This document shows, one piece after another, positions 52,366 through 62,850 of a stretch of DNA of 64,000 bases. The notes under the pieces were generated by a model. That model was not told the DNA's origin. It did not search any database and worked only from the letters and a program-made list of their open reading frames with translations. Origin of the DNA: Siphlonurus alternatus (lineage: Eukaryota > Arthropoda > Insecta > Ephemeroptera > Siphlonuridae); contig OX463780.1 in NCBI GenBank assembly GCA_949825025.1, forward strand, positions 14,605,480 through 14,669,479. Reading direction: 5' to 3'. Positions within the stretch are counted from its first letter, which is position 1, and every line of letters starts with the position of its first letter. A program made the position numbers and the translations under genes.

Positions 52366-52729
52366 TGTTGTCATTGAATTGTTAATTAGCACAAATTATT
52401 ACACTTGTCTACCTGCTACTGTTGTTTCCTCCCCTTGATTAGGGCAGTGGACTAGACCCGCCATGGGGAACTTTACACTGTGAAGTATGAAAGAACTGCC
52501 AGAAAAAGTTTTGGTAGATGGAGAGGGGAAGAAAGTGGCAAGAAGTAGGAGAAGTCAGTTAGGTAAAAAAAAAATGTATAAATGGTAAAAGAGGAGTAGG
52601 AGTATAATATTCTAAAATAAAAAAAATGCACTGGTATACACTCCGATTTAGTATGACAATCACGTTACATCACTGTTTATAATGTACAGGTCCTCCTCCA
52701 CAGGTAGACAGTTGAAATCAAGATACTGG

Positions 52730-52990
52730 TTGTAGTTCAGCAGGCTGCTGTAGCGCGGAGCTTTATGAATGGATAGGAAAAGCAAAGTAACCGCGGAGCG
52801 CTGTTGCTGCAGCTCAGACCGTCGCGTCGTCGAACAAGCAGGCAGGCAGGCACGGCAAGAATGAATGAACGTTGGCCCAGCAGCAAGGCTGGCGGCAGCA
52901 GCGGCTCCAGCCAGCCGGGAGGGGGAGAGAGACGAGAGGGGGCGGTGGCGAACACAGCATTGGGGATTGGGGAAAATCGAGAAAATAATA
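52730..52990 (-). promoter_or_regulatory. GC-rich island upstream of the candidate exon at 52.3 kb
   Basis: A 260-bp G+C-rich block with GCAGGCAGGCAGGCACGG, GCAGCAGCGG and GGGAGGGGGAGAGAGACGAG (plus strand). It lies 0.4-0.6 kb upstream of the minus-strand ATG at 52365, a sensible place for a promoter or 5' UTR exon. No TATA box is placed convincingly. Confidence 0.35.
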
Positions 52991-52999
52991 AATACGGAA

Positions 53000-55106
53000 G
53001 AAACAATAAATAATCAAGACGATAACACCACAATAATTATTTACCTTTTCTTCAATTTTATTATTTTAAGTCTTACAAAAATCAATTCAGTTCAGGATGG
53101 TGAACATTTTTTCGTTAAAACAAAATTAATAAACTAGATTTACGCTACATACATATCATACATACTTTTATTACAAAAGTTAAGTAAACTGAATGTAATA
53201 TGGATATGGGATAGATTATCATGTATAATAGTGATTATAATTTTGAACACAGGAGACACGCCGCTTGCTTTACAAGCCGAGGGGGGACAACGATGCATGC
53301 AATGTCAGCCCATTCTCCTTCAGCCGGCGTCTCGAATGCACTTTGCTCGGATTCGTGCTGCAGCTAGCGACAGAAATAATCCATCACGGTGAACATGACG
53401 CTACGAGCTTTACCTCTACCGTGGCTTTCCTTTGAGACGCAACAAGTTACTGACGCAGCAGCATCCCCTACCGATTCTGATTATTTAGAATTAGTCGAGG
53501 GATAGAATGAAAATAGATCCCCTATGAGCCAAAGAAACAAGCAACAACAAGAATAGCCTCATGCCAAAAAAAGAAAATCGAGCTTTATGAATAATGCTAA
53601 ATTTCGGTCACTCAGAATTTGAATATTATTATAATATATTTTTAGAATGAATTAATAAATTACAATTCTATTGAGAAATCCATGCACGTGCTATATACTA
53701 TATAACAATATAATATTACGAAAAAAAAATGTATTTTTTTAATGTTTTTTTTTTTTACTTCAAAACATCGAAACTTTCAACAGTATAAGAAAGAATCTAA
53801 GTGGGAAAAAGTGGTCATACAAATTTACAACTAGTTTTATTTTTTTGGCATTGATCCCAACATTTATACTTAGAAAAGAATTCAAAAACAAAAACAAAAG
53901 TTAATTATACCTCACTTTGTGATTTTTATTTGCCAAGGAAAACCTAATAAATTCATATATGGGTATGTTCTTTGTTTGTAGCGCAAGATAAAAATTAATA
54001 TTCCAATATATCCAATCATATCACAAAAACTCGAGTATCCTAGGACGCATAACAAACACAAAGCGCCATTCTTATTAGTTTATAGATTTTTATATTTCTA
54101 CTATATAATGTGTGTAATGTATGTCGTATTTTATTTATGTTTTAGGATTGTAACTATTATAAAATTATGGTTCCACAATAAAGAATTTTCTGTATTGGAA
54201 TTTGGAAAAAATAAACAAATCAAACCAAATTCATCTGTGGAACATTTTTTTTATATGCATACCAGAGAAATTCAGTTTTATATTGTTTTGGTCCATAAAT
54301 CAAACATTTCCACACTCCATTATAATAAATGAAGAACATTATTATAATATAATATCATGCTGAAAAAATGCTGCAGAAATAAAAAAGAAAGTTCATAGCA
54401 GGTTGTCTCTTCTATTTTGACAAAACAAAAATCACGCTGCATATAGAGAATAAGCAGAGCATTGGGCAAAGATGGCAAACACGCGATAAGAAAGAGATGC
54501 AAAGTCTCGCGGCATCACAGCTCGCGGGGGGCGGAGGGGGCGGGCGGGCTGTTAAAACGGCTGACAATACGCCATCGGCCTCCTCCTCCTTCTCCGTACT
54601 TTGCCAACAACAAAAAGAACCTCTTCTTGCAAAGCTGGTGGAAAACGAAGAACCTGATGCTGCTGCTGATGCCGACAGGGTTAAATAAAAACGACGACGT
54701 TAGTTCTCGTTGGTTATAAGAGAGCATGAGCTACGTTGGTGAATACATGAATACGCATTTATATATTCACTTTCGCTGACGCCAAGTTTTTTATTGCGTC
54801 GAAAATTACTACCTTTGTAAAAACAGAAAAGAATATTATTATATATTTTAATGCTTATATGACGGTTATTATAAATGGAAATGAAAAAAAAAAAAAAAAA
54901 AAAAAAAAAATAGGGTAATATAAAAATAATACAGACTATTATAATGTGGAATTTAAACCAATGTTATTCCTATTCAATAACAGTTTAAAAAAAGTTTTAA
55001 CGTATAATAAAATAAATTACGTGTAATTAAAATTACGATAGCATGATATTTTAGATAGTATAATATATAATAATTACTATAATTCTATAATATCATTAAT
55101 ATCTAG
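53000..55106. other. Intronic non-coding with two GC islands
   Basis: Islands at 53250-53480 and 54500-54680 (GCGGGGGGCGGAGGGGGCGG); A+T-rich elsewhere. The overlapping frames in the 54.5-kb island lie on both strands and lack splice support. Confidence 0.5.
54884..54910. repeat. Poly(A) run of 27
   Basis: Uninterrupted A-run. No recognisable retrocopy sequence lies immediately to its left, so a simple tract is more likely than a retroposon tail. Confidence 0.85.
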
Positions 55107-55114
55107 ATATAACT

Positions 55115-55272
55115 TGGGCGCGGATCCAGAAAAAAAAATCGGGGGGGGGGGGGCTGCCTCCATAAGGACAATGTTAAAAAAAATTGGAGTGGGGGAAATG
55201 CTTATATTGTCCATGTTAAATCCAAAGTTTCGCCCCCAGCCCCCCCCCCCCTCCCCCCTGTATCCGCGCCTG
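55115..55272. mobile_element. Small hAT element with GCGCGGATCCAG termini
   Basis: The left end reads TGGGCGCGGATCCAG and the right end, reverse-complemented, CAGGCGCGGATACAG. Both are followed by a long purine/G run (about 13 G at 55141; C-run at 55240 on the right). The first two bases of the left end deviate from CA, and the flanking octamers match at only four of eight positions, so the duplication has decayed or the boundary is slightly off. Confidence 0.65.
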
Positions 55273-55280
55273 GTTAGACT

Positions 55281-57383
55281 ATTGTAGCAATCAATTTTTG
55301 TAATTAAAAACATAATATATATTATTTTGTATAATAAATAAATTTACTTATTTAAAAAAATATATTCCCGTACGGATGAAATTTGATACAGATGATGATT
55401 TTCAACCTGTTGTCATGAGGAATAAAATAAAATCCCAAAATAATCTTCAACAAGACCTGAATCAAAGTGATTGTATTGACGGCCGTTGGTTATTGCTGCT
55501 GCAGGTGTGGCAGGGGGGCTATAAGGACACCAGAGTGGCAGCAGGGTTATATAGTGGGTTCAAGTTTCCAGGTTGCAGGAAACTGCGGTCAGGTGTCACT
55601 CCGGTGCAGTGCCTTACTTTACCTATAGCCGCTTCCACCTCCTCAATTTTACCTGCTTTTTAGGGACCTTTCCAAACAGATGTTTGAAAAAAACTAAGAT
55701 AAGATGGGGAAAAAATACTGGATAAATTTCAACCTCAGCTTCATCGTGATGAAAAAAACAATCTTTGTTGATGGGTCCAAAGCTGCATGCAGCATGCCTA
55801 TAATATTTTTTCTTATGTATTATACTTTTTAAAATCTTGAATCTTTATAACTGCATGCAAATCATTTTATTGTTCTGCATGTATGTTGTATCTCTTATAG
55901 TTTACGTATCTTGTAATGGAACCTCTTGGCCTTCTTTTGTATTGATAAGGCTTCACAGCAATGATCGAGGGAGGCGCAGGAGATATTTAGCCGGTGAATC
56001 ATAGCAGAAAAGAAGAGCGATCATACCATGTGCATGAAAAGGTAATTGGTTTGCTTCTTTCTCATGGGTTTACTTACTTGCTGCGTCTCTTATCTTACCG
56101 CATAGCAAAACAAAGCCAGGATCACAAATCTACTGGTGGTGACACAAAGGAAAAATGTTCCTAAAAATTTTTATTCGTGACATAATTATAACAATAGGCC
56201 TATGTAAACAAATCATAAAAATTCTTTCTTCGTGAATACAGAAAGCAATAAATATTTAAAAGGAACAAGGAAAACATTAAATATTTAATTAAATCTTTAA
56301 CAAAAAGAATCCCTAGCTGCATGACATATTTACGACTTATAATAATATTAAAAATATAATTCAATTTGGTGATTCACTACGTTTTTCAAGTCTAAAATTA
56401 AAGTTGACAAAGCCTAAAATTATATTAGTAAAACAGTATACGTAGACAACAAAAAAACACAACAAAAAATCGACGTGTAGGTTGAAACTAAAATCGCATT
56501 AAATATTGATAATTTGATACAGTAGCGTTTTCAAGCTGGCTGATCCTATACCATATAGCAGTCAGGGGGGGTTTGGGACGGTCGGGGTATCACGTGGCTC
56601 GTGGGAATAATCCAATCCAACCTCGCATATCGTGCTAGTGGTGGTGCTGCATGCGGGGACCATCCAAAAGAGTGGGGGCAGGCAACATGTGTTGTACAGC
56701 CGTCATACTGAAGCAACACTGGGGGTTGAGGGGTGGTGGACAAAGGGGGAGATGAACCAAGAACATGAGAGTAGGAGGAGGTGCTGTTTGGGTGTCAAGT
56801 GTCGCAAGTAAAGGCGCAGCTAGCAAGCGAGGCAGTCTACAAGATTGGGGGAAAAGTTCCCACACATCCATACCAACGTATATACAACCTGCTACATAAA
56901 TTGTGTCACCGTCCAACTAATCATTCGTTTAATTTAATATTGAATTCAAGACCATCAGGCGATTCAAAATTGTCAATCTCTAGTCAACTGGAGATAATTT
57001 TCTTAACTTATTATATATCACACTATTTCAAATATTTTACACATGCAGTATCTAATTATGACGAAATTATATTATAAATAGTATATTTTATGAATGCATG
57101 GATGGTACATTGCAAGGTATCATAAAAATGAAGCTCATATTCTCATAATAATATTTGTAAAATAATTTAATTAGCCAAGATACAGCTAATGCACGTATAG
57201 AAAAAGTCGAATTCGAAATATTAATACGAAGTTGGTAAACAATCATTAAATTATGTTTCCTTATTAATTATTAATTTTTATAAATTATATATTATACGTT
57301 AAAATTGATACGACAGAATTGTATGATTATAGCTGAAAAGAAATATGCATGATACAGTATAAAACTATAAAAGATTTGCAAAA

Positions 57384-57415
<32 letters not shown>

Positions 57416-58283
57416 CGAAACGAAACGAAACAAAACATTAGGAGGGACAAAAACGAATCTATTTTCGATTCTCAACAGTCAAAGGACTCAAAGGTGAATC
57501 AATGCGAGGGAGAGAACTTGATTACACGTCGGTGCTGTTTTCCAAGTCCAGTATATAAAAAGACCATTACAAGAGTCACTTACTGCCCGGTAACAACGCG
57601 TTGATCGTGAGCATGACGAGGGGGGAGTCAACAGAGGGTGCTTGCCAGCTGCAGGCTGCAGCACCCGTGGCCCGCATCACGCCCCGCCGCCATGATGGTA
57701 CCATTGTCTGCACGCAGGACACTCGACCGACGTGGGTGGTGGTGGGGAATTACACGTGGAGGCATCGTCAGACTGAGATCTTGGATAATCCAAACCTCTC
57801 GGGTTCAGACATGATGAAAAACACAAAGTGCTCTAGCTCGAGTACACTCATTGATGCACTTCACATTAAACTGTAGTCGATTTGATGAAGTACACTTCGC
57901 ACAGTGTACCTTGAGATATTTGCACGTTGAACTTCAACCTTGTACATACACGTTTGTATTGTATAATATTTACATATATTTATATATATAGGTTCATATA
58001 TAATAATTATATTATATTATAATTATTTATATTAATACTATAATAAAGTAATTATATATAAGACTTAATAAATCTACTTATAAACATAATATATACCTCA
58101 ATTGACAGGTCAAATGCAAGAAGAAAAAAATATATCATGTATATAAAATCAAACTATAATTATATAGAAGTCCATTAATAATACAATCAATGTTTACTAT
58201 AATACAGTATATCTTATGATTTATGATATGAAAATAATACTTAAGAATTAATAAAAAATAAACTATAATAATTATATAATATT
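55281..58283. other. Intronic non-coding with three GC islands
   Basis: Islands at 55480-55640 (GCTGCTGCAGGTGTGG), 56560-56880 and 57590-57860; (TA)-rich DNA from 57950 to 58280. Confidence 0.5.
57388..57436. repeat. Poly(A) run of 28 followed by (CGAAA)n
   Basis: The A-run passes directly into CGAAACGAAACGAAACAAAAC, a pentamer array that looks like expansion of the edge of the A-tract. Confidence 0.85.
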
Positions 58284-58291
58284 CTCTCCTC

Positions 58292-58430
58292 CAAGAGCGG
58301 ATTCATCAAGAGGGCGATGGTGGCAATCGCCCCCCCCCCCAGGTCCCAAAATCTCAAAATACATTGAAAGTGTTACCACCCCCCACTTGTCGCCCCACCC
58401 TCCCACCCCAAATTTCTGGATCCGCCCCTG
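58292..58430. mobile_element. Small non-autonomous hAT element (139 bp)
   Basis: Left end CAAGAGCGGATTCATCAAG and right end, reverse-complemented, CAGGGGCGGATCCAGAAAT fit the common animal hAT terminus CAGGGGCGGATCC. The flanks CTCTCCTC (58284-58291) and CTCTCCTT (58431-58438) are an 8-bp duplication with one mismatch. The inside is C-rich, with runs of CCCC near both ends and no frame. Confidence 0.8.
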
Positions 58431-58808
58431 CTCTCCTTATAGTTTTCATGCATATATATTTGCATGTATATATATTATATTCAGTAACTTTAATTTTATT
58501 TTTTACATTTTTTAATTATATTAATTTATTATAGGTAGTGTAATATTAATATTTGGTTGCTCACGCCACTTATTATATAATTGTCTCAACTGACAGACCG
58601 TATTATGTTGTGAACATTCCGCTTATGCATATTATTATAACATTCATATTATATATATGACACGATATTATGAGATAGCACACGCTCTCATGAAAACATG
58701 GTCTACTAGTGTTGCTAACATCTCTATGGTGTGCAAATGCAACTCGACGCTCAGCACAACCCCGCGCGCTGCATGCACTTGATTAAAAGACGCCGCTGAC
58801 TCGACTGA

Positions 58809-58822
58809 CGACCAGATGGCAC
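58809..58822 (+). promoter_or_regulatory. CTCF-like motif
   Basis: CGACCAGATGGCAC fits CCASYAGRKGGCRS at 13 of 14 positions (G for C at the second). It lies in a small GC-rich patch, 58730-58850, and points opposite to the 42.06-kb motif. Confidence 0.4.
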
Positions 58823-60083
58823 CTCTATCAGTCGAGCTCTGATGTACTGCATTATATTATACGATAAGCGAGAGTTATGTATGCATATTAGTTATTCATT
58901 TAATAACAACGACTGCTGCACCTGCTGCATAATATTATTAACTGTTATTTAATTGTCTATTAATATATTATATTGTATAATTTTTTATTATCTGTGCATA
59001 ATATTAATATTTGCTTATATTATAAATATCACAAGGTATCACTTAATAAATTATTATAACAATTAATTATGATCACGCGGATCACGTTTTATTAAATTAA
59101 TTTAAGCATGATTGTTAAAATTGTAAATTCCTTAATTGGAAATACATCTCAAAGTCAATTTTCGCATCAAATTCGTATACTGTATAGCTAATGATGTTGC
59201 TCAAAATCAATAGTTTAGTTAGTAAATTTGTATAACCATGTTTGTATAGTTTTTCTTTTTTTTTTTTAATAAGTAAAATGTAAATAAGAAATAGCTGTTG
59301 TTCAATAATAGTATAAAAAAAAATCAAAATCAGGAAGTCTGATCAAAAATCTGTCTCCCCTACCCTCCCTTCGTAATTAAATTTAGGAAGACACACATTT
59401 CTCCATGCAACTCCTGAGCTCCGTTCGACTTCAAGGCCGTAATAAGGCGGCTCCGTAGCTGCGGGTGTAACTGCCTAACGCATGCATGCACGTATTGTAT
59501 AAAGAATAGCCGAGTACCGACAAACATCAACTCACTAATGCTCCCAAAAGCGTGACGAAAACTTTGTTAAACAACTTCTCGTGTTACGTGACGGCCAAAA
59601 TTAACTCACGCTAACTTGCTGCAAAATAAATAATGTGAACAGATTTAAACTATCAGTCCATAAATTAGGTTATTTTATAAACACAATTTAAACCTTGATT
59701 TATGGTATGATTTAATAAATTTGCGATGCACACCTGATGAGATGATAGCATTTAATTAATAATCATTCTTTATTATACACTGCATGCGTTGAATAGCTTG
59801 CATGGTTGTTCCAGAAAGTATATATATATATTATATATAATTATAATAAACATGTAATATGCTGTACAGCCTATATGATCGAAATTTTGAATTTGAATAA
59901 ACTGTATTTTGATCTGTGCCATGGTTTCGATTTTAGGGTTAAAGTATAATGCAGTCCGCCCCAGCTCTTAACTCCTGCATCATGTCATGCATGTATCATG
60001 GCGCATAACTCGATCCGTGTCTTACAACAAGAAATATTTTTACACGCATGCCATTGCATGCGTGTTCTGCCAATATGTACTTT

Positions 60084-60127
60084 CAGAGACCCTATATATA
60101 TATAATATATATAATATAGGGTCTCTG
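60084..60127. repeat. Perfect-stem hairpin CAGAGACCCTATA...TATAGGGTCTCTG
   Basis: Thirteen bases at each side are exact complements and the (TA)n centre can extend the pairing to almost the full 44 bp. No target duplication is evident. It may be a minimal foldback element or a cruciform-prone site. Confidence 0.7.
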
Positions 60128-60936
60128 ATGCACTTTATGACAACATGACAACTCATGCTGATACAATATATTTATCATCACTTTGATATTGTTACCTAGA
60201 ATATGCAACCTGTTGTGAATATACCTGCATATAGGTGAAAGTTAATAAAAAGGTTCATCATCACGCTGGGTGCTGTTTTTGTGGATGAGGTTGGCAAGAC
60301 GACGCACGGAGCGTGACACGGTGGGAACGTTGGCTCTACCTGGCTGGAGGAGGAAGCTGCTCAACAAGCGTGCAATATTACGATTCAAACGATACCCTCC
60401 TTATCATCTTTCTCGTATATACCCTCATCTCATTGTTGATCCCAAATTCACCTGTCGCTGCTGTATCCTTAAACCCTGCAGTATAATAATAATTTTCTCC
60501 TTCCTTCCTTTCCTCCTTACTTCCTCCACTAAACGCTCCGTGGTCAAGCAAAATTGCAAACTCATGCATCCACCTTACATTTGAAATACATTTTAAAAAA
60601 CTGTTTATACAACGGGCAATAATAACCATGAGAATTTTAAATACAATGAAAAACAAAAACACATATCTATGTCTGTATTAAAATGGTAAAAGGTGTATTA
60701 TATACACTATACAGTATAATAAAATAAAAATAGACTCCACAGGATGTGCCCCAAGGTGTCGACTATTTTTCTTGACGATTTTTTATGGCTGAAATTAAAA
60801 GTGACGCGAGTTTGTTATAATATAGTTTGTCCTTTGGCAGTGATCAAGGTTATCACGTTTTCCTCGTCAATATTGTTTATTTACATTTTATAATGAAAAT
60901 TTGTGCGAGTCAAAAAGCAATATAAAATCTTTTTAA

Positions 60937-61191
60937 GGGTAAGGTAACGCCACCAATGTTAAAAAAAAATCCCTCACACAAAAATTCTGAATTTTTTTAA
61001 AATGTTCTCCTCTACACCCCCTATCAGTAGCTAAAATATCAGGTATACAAATTCATAACTCAAAAACTAGATCGAATTTGTATACCTGATATTTTAGCTA
61101 CTGATAGGGGGTTTAGAGGAGAACATTTTAAATTTTTTTCAGAATTTTAGTGTGAGGGATTTTTTTTAACATTGGGGGCGTTACCTTACCC
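60937..61191. mobile_element. Foldback MITE at a TTAA target, relative of the 29.6-kb copy
   Basis: TTAA occurs at 60933-60936 and 61192-61195. The termini GGGTAAGGTAACGCC and GGCGTTACCTTACCC are exact inverted repeats. The inner arms carry AAAATGTTCTCCTCTA, CCCCTATCAGTAGCTAAAAT and ATATCAGGTATAC with their complements, the same block found in the 29.6-kb element. The outer 40 bp differ between the two, so they are sister subfamilies sharing a core. Confidence 0.85.
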
Positions 61192-61195
61192 TTAA

Positions 61196-62710
61196 ATATA
61201 AAAATATTGTTTATATAAAAGATTTAAAAATTTATAACACTTATTAAAACAACAATTATGCACATTAAATTAATTTATGATTATATCAGCATATAAATAT
61301 TAGTATTATAACACAGGAAAAAAAAATAGTTTCGTATAGATTTTTGTCAAGCGCATCATAATTATATAAAAGTATAATGGGGTGGCAAAAGGGATCTTGG
61401 GTGTATCTTATATATTATACCATGACTTTGCCTTTATTTTAGTAAATTTTGCCTCATACATTGATATAATTTCGGTGAGTGCAGTCCCCTGCCCCCTCAA
61501 AAATAATTCAACATTGACATGATAAGATATTAGATTGACAAATAAATATCTGAGAGGAAAACCTTGCAAACGTTAGCGATTGTTATAATCTCTCGAAAGG
61601 GAGGTCTATAACAATAACAATATCGTCGTGGGCCGGCGCCGCGGTGTCGAACAATAACCGTGACGACCAACAAGTGAAGAAGACGCGAGCTTCATCCCAA
61701 CAAAGTCACATTTGGTAGATACCTGCTAGCTAGCTAGCGGCCATAGGTGTGTCACGTCTCTCTCGCATAGCAACTATATAATAATAATAATCAAGTAGGC
61801 GAGGGCTCCCTAAAGCTCCATAGCTACCATGTATAATATAAATATATATTATATATATATATATTATGCCGCTTGCATACGTTATGAAAAGTTCCCCCTC
61901 ATATCATGATATTTCTTGGCGTTTAGCCGACTCATTGACTCATTCATAGCAAAGTATTGGTGGCTTCATTCAAACGTGTACGACTTGTAGTTTGGGCTAA
62001 CTATATAACGTAGGAGCTGAAGCTAGTTGGATGGTGGGAGTTAGTGGAATGGAGTGGGTTACTGCAGAGCTCTCGTGCGAGTGTGAAGTTAATCCAGCTG
62101 CAGCCACACCCGCCTATATAGCTGCAGAGAGTTAACACGAACCATTCATCAATCTATATATCCCTCCTGTATGAACTGACTTTACGACTATTCTATATTG
62201 CGTACTATTACCGAGTGATTTCGTTTTTATTTTTTTTCTATTCAGTAATAATTATATATGTTCATGTCAAACAATTTGTAACAGAGTATATATACACCTC
62301 CGAATTATTATTTATACTTTATGTTCTTGAATGATTTTTTTTATTCGGTATAATTTTTGCTAATAAAACGAAGGTAAAGGTAATTTAATATAAGAGAAAG
62401 ATAAACGAAGAAAGCGTTTATGGCATACAGTATCTTTTTTTTTAATTACTACATCCTGTTTTTTTTTTTCTTTTTTTTTAACATGTACACTTCTTAATTA
62501 AGGACAGTTTAGACTATAATATTACAAGGCTGAATATTTCTTTAATTCACAATGTAATTTATTTTTGATGTGCATTGGGGATGAAAATATAAATATAATT
62601 ATCATCACATTGCACGATGAATACCAGCAAGGGTATGTGACCTGAGCTTGCATGCCGCTGAAAGACGTGCACAGGTATTGTACACCACGTACGATATCAG
62701 CTGCACTCAC
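61196..62710. other. Intronic non-coding next to exon A
   Basis: GC patches at 61620-61760 (GGGCCGGCGCCGCGG) and 62030-62130, otherwise A+T- and T-run-rich. No exon is recognised. Confidence 0.5.
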
Positions 62711-62850
62711 CTTGATGTTGGCGAACACGTGTCGCTTCGAGTCCTCATAGAAGTCCTCGTCGTCACCGCCGAGGCTGCAGCCACCGCCCGGGTAGCAGTC
62801 GGGGGAGAGTCCCTGCTCGTGCAGCGGCATCCTCGGTGCACCTTGGTCAC
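62711..62850 (-). CDS. Internal coding exon A of an unidentified gene
   Basis: The exon is 140 bp and lies on the minus strand between a pyrimidine-containing acceptor ending TGTGTTACAG and a consensus donor AAG|GTGAGT. The first two bases complete a split codon (phase 1 in); the frame then reads 46 codons and ends on a whole AAG codon (phase 0 out). The peptide opens DQGAPRMPLHEQGL, continues with a Gly-rich stretch, then the acidic run GGDDEDFYEDSKRHVFANIK at the donor. Third codon positions are strongly G/C-rich, in contrast with the A+T-rich flanks, as expected of a coding exon. Low-complexity acidic/Gly composition suggests a disordered segment of a regulatory protein; no catalytic or DNA-binding domain is visible. 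Its outgoing phase matches exon B at 45342, so A to B splicing would read ...HVFANIK|RFQLPAEH... I do not recognise the family. The existence of the exon is fairly sure; its function is not. Confidence 0.75.

Larger units (their letters stand above)
58439..60932. other. Intronic non-coding with small GC islands
   Basis: Patches at 58730-58850, 59400-59600 and 60260-60560. GCATGC-rich palindromic words occur at 59480 and 60045. Confidence 0.5.
45343..62710 (-). other. Inferred intron between exons A and B
   Basis: The span is bounded by donor GTGAGT at 62710 (minus strand) and acceptor TTTGCAG at 45343. The flanking phases match (0/0). It contains the candidate first exon at 52210-52365, two small hAT elements, two foldback MITEs and about fifteen GC islands. 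An unseen exon inside it is possible if very short. Confidence 0.5.
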
